8,604 nt of DNA, from the NCBI GenBank assembly GCA_046049675.1, contig JBJORA010000115.1:1-8604 (forward strand), written 5' to 3'. The stretch is from CAIXQW01 sp046049675. GTDB lineage: Bacteria > Bacteroidota > Bacteroidia > Chitinophagales > Chitinophagaceae. The notes beneath the pieces were generated by a model. The model was not told the DNA's origin, did not search any database, and saw only the letters and a list, made by a program, of their open reading frames with translations. Of this stretch, positions 6,775-8,604 are shown one piece after another. The first letter of the stretch is position 1, and each line of letters opens with the position of its first letter. The translations under genes and the position numbers were made by a program.

Positions 6775-6782
6775 TACTTTTG
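6775..6782 (+). promoter_or_regulatory. Bacteroidota -7 promoter element (TACTTTTG)
   Basis: TACTTTTG is an exact TAnnTTTG match in the 174-base gap between the terminator and the ATG at 6802, ending 19 bases before that ATG. Its place downstream of a terminator and just upstream of a gene makes it the best-supported promoter in the window. A clear -33 TTG is not seen at the usual distance. Confidence 0.55.
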
Positions 6783-6801
6783 GGAAAACCGTTACTTGAC
6801 T

Positions 6802-8202
6802 ATGCGCTATATTTTTACAATTATTTTTTTGATTGCATGTACAACCGCGCACGCTCAATTACATAATGCACATTGGTTCTTTGGCGATTTCTGTGGTATA
6901 AAGTTTACTGGTGCAGTGCCTGCTGCGATTGCTAGCCCCAATATTAGTTGCCTAGAGGGCAGTTCATCTTATAGCGATCCAAGCACTGGTGCACTGATAT
7001 TGTCAACGGATGGTATAAGCGCATGGGACAAAAACCACAATCTTATACCAGGCATAAATGGTACAAATTATATGCATGGGCACTATAGCAGTACACATGG
7101 CTCTGTAATTATACCTAATCCCGATACTCCAAATCAACTCTACATCTTTACGACGCCTGCACAAGTTGGAGCATTAGGTGATTTTAAGGACTTTGAGTAT
7201 AATGTGTTCGATCTTAATCTCAATGGTGGTACAGGTGGCATTGTTAGCCTTAATAATGTGCTGCACCAAAATACATCAGAGAAAATTGCTGTCTATGCAC
7301 AGCAAGAAAATAAAGCTTATTGGATTCTTACACACCCTTTCTATAACGATACTTTTTACGCGTACAAGTTTAGCAAACAGGGTATTAGTGCGCCGGTTAA
7401 AAGTAAAGTGGGTGTTATGCTTGTAAGTCCTGATAGCCAAAATATATCGTCAATGGGGCAGATGGTGTTTTCGCCATCGGGCAACTATGTAGCTGCCGCA
7501 CATGTTGGGTTAAAGAAAGTACAAGTATATAATTTCGATAAACTAAGCGGTTCTGTTACAAGTGTACTTTTTACCGACTCTAGCTTTGGCAATATTGGAC
7601 CTTATGGCGTGTGCTTTTCAGGTGATGGTAGCAGATTGTATGTTACTGAGTATGCACTTGGTACAGCTAAGGTTTTTCAATACGACATGACAGCCGCAAC
7701 GGGTACAGCTGTTTTGGCGTCACGTACGGCTGTACTAAATAGTACAAGTATTGATAAGCTTGGCGGATTAATTAGAGGACAAGATGGCAAAATTTACATG
7801 AGTTTGTACGGGTCAAATTCTATGCCAGTAATTAACAGCCCCGATCAACTTGGTAGTGCCTGCAATTTAGTACTTAATGGATTTACCTTACAAAGTACAG
7901 CTTCCTTATACAGTGGAGTGCCTACAATCTACAACGCCGTAATATTGGACACAACAGCCGTGAGCCTTGGCTTTACTGATCAGATTAATGCATCAACTTC
8001 CAAGTTTCAACTTTTTCCAAATCCAGCATCCACCAGTGTTAAATTTCTTGGCACAAGTACCTTAGTAAGAAAAGAATTACTTGATGCAACAGGTAAACTA
8101 CTTCTAAGTACATATGGTAGTGAAATAGACCTGCAGCAATTTGCCAAGGGCTTTTACTTTGTAAAGATTGGAGACTATAGCCAAAAGCTTATCCTGCAAT
8201 AA
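6802..8202 (+). CDS. T9SS type A sorting-domain protein of the WD40-like extracellular family, 466 aa
   Basis: A Sec signal peptide ends at A-H-A (residue 18). The body matches a family common in Bacteroidota. It has an opening H-W-F-F-G-D near 24-29, then S-T-D-G-I-S-A-W-D-K-N-H (68-79). A T-H-G-S-V-I-I-P-N-P block follows (98-107) with L-Y-I-F-T (113-117) and D-L-N-L-N-G-G (137-143). Next come W-I-L-T-H (174-178), then G-P-Y-G-V-C-F-S-G-D-G-S-R-L-Y-V-T (266-282), which is a WD40-like blade, and G-Q-D-G-K-I-Y (326-332). These fit a seven-bladed-type propeller read at the surface. The last 65 residues (402-466) are a type A sorting domain, F-Q-L-F-P-N-P through G-F-Y-F-V-K-I to a short tail. 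The role is probably adhesion or surface binding, but this is not established. The ATG at 6802 is chosen over the in-frame TTG at 6796. The orphan sorting-domain remnant begins just after the stop. Confidence 0.85.
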   Translation: MRYIFTIIFLIACTTAHAQLHNAHWFFGDFCGIKFTGAVPAAIASPNISCLEGSSSYSDPSTGALILSTDGISAWDKNHNLIPGINGTNYMHGHYSSTHGSVIIPNPDTPNQLYIFTTPAQVGALGDFKDFEYNVFDLNLNGGTGGIVSLNNVLHQNTSEKIAVYAQQENKAYWILTHPFYNDTFYAYKFSKQGISAPVKSKVGVMLVSPDSQNISSMGQMVFSPSGNYVAAAHVGLKKVQVYNFDKLSGSVTSVLFTDSSFGNIGPYGVCFSGDGSRLYVTEYALGTAKVFQYDMTAATGTAVLASRTAVLNSTSIDKLGGLIRGQDGKIYMSLYGSNSMPVINSPDQLGSACNLVLNGFTLQSTASLYSGVPTIYNAVILDTTAVSLGFTDQINASTSKFQLFPNPASTSVKFLGTSTLVRKELLDATGKLLLSTYGSEIDLQQFAKGFYFVKIGDYSQKLILQ

Positions 8203-8209
8203 CTAAGGC

Positions 8210-8564
8210 ATGTACCTGCATGGACAATAGTATAGCAAGCGGAGAAACTGCAATATTTGTTTTTTATGCAACAAATAGCATCAACAACGATGCCGATCAT
8301 TCTACGAACAGTGGGATATCTGCAGCAGTAGTGGCAACCCTTAGTTTATATTCCAACCCAACCACGCAAAGCTTTACAGTAAGTAGCAATATTGATATTG
8401 TTGGGAATGCATATACGATTAGCTATCTTTATAGCTGAAGAATCACAAATGGCACTATTACGCTGCAGCGTACTATTGATGTAGCTTTGTTGGCAAGTGT
8501 CCTGTATTTCTTTGTAATGGATACGCTGAAAAGTTTTATGCAATTGAAGTTCGTAAAGGGATAA
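8210..8564 (+). pseudogene. Decayed copy of a T9SS C-terminal region
   Basis: This copy is colinear with codons about 608-723 of the 723-residue gene. One base is missing after GCATGG near 8223 relative to that gene, which shifts the frame. The reading then follows A-S-G-E-T-A-I-F-V-F-Y for 67 residues with 48 identities by my hand alignment. At the position of the Arg in D-L-Y-G-R the codon is TGA (8436-8438). Homology nevertheless continues in frame (19 of 42 residues identical) through L-Y-F-F and Q-L-K-F-V to a TAA at 8562-8564. The Y-P-N-P motif has become Y-S-N-P. It lacks a start region, signal peptide and passenger domain. The ATG at 8220 is a chance codon. It is best read as a leftover from duplication of, or recombination with, a T9SS cargo gene. 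Confidence 0.75.
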
Positions 8565-8604
8565 TTAGTCAACCCTTAAAAACCGCTCAATGTCGCATGC
8601 ATCA

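Noticed and set aside
6599..6799. A 66-residue frame in the gap between the two T9SS cargo genes
   Set aside because: It begins inside the 723-residue gene, crosses the terminator, and its translation resembles no protein.
8220..8438. A standalone 72-residue gene
   Set aside because: Its ATG is a chance codon in GCATGG, and the frame is the middle of a decayed T9SS C-terminal copy that continues past the TGA.

Overview
The window looks like chromosomal DNA of a member of the Bacteroidota, plausibly a Chitinophagaceae-type relative, although the exact lineage cannot be read from it. Three things support this. Two large secreted proteins end in type A sorting domains of the type IX secretion system (T9SS), with the F-x-L-[YF]-P-N-P opening. 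Several genes have an exact Bacteroidota -7 promoter element (TAnnTTTG) just upstream and no obvious Shine-Dalgarno sequence. A family of WD40-like extracellular proteins typical of the phylum is also present. Sampled stretches are about 36-44% G+C. Every credible gene lies on the + strand.

Layout. Positions 1-476 hold no convincing gene. They contain polypyrimidine tracts, a cluster of nested hairpins ending in eight T residues, and a promoter-like -7 element at the right end. From 477 to about 755 there is a doubtful or decayed reading frame. Positions 756-3450 carry four genes for small (167-208 residue) proteins that I do not recognise. All four start with a signal peptide and contain several cysteines, so they are probably exported. 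Positions 3459-4346 encode a probable outer-membrane beta-barrel of 295 residues. Positions 4456-6627 encode a 723-residue T9SS cargo protein with beta-propeller-like repeats, followed by a good intrinsic terminator. Positions 6802-8202 encode a 466-residue T9SS cargo of the WD40-like family. Right after its stop codon, 8210-8564 is a decayed second copy of the C-terminal region of the 723-residue protein, disabled by one frameshift and one nonsense codon.

How the parts fit. Everything expressed here appears destined for the periplasm, outer membrane or cell surface. The individual -7 elements argue that several genes are transcribed separately rather than as one operon. No enzyme, nuclease, toxin, transposase, CRISPR array or functional RNA gene can be supported. 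The most distinctive content is the run of unrecognised exported proteins, three of which may be distant tandem paralogs, and the orphan sorting-domain copy, which suggests duplication or recombination among T9SS cargo genes.
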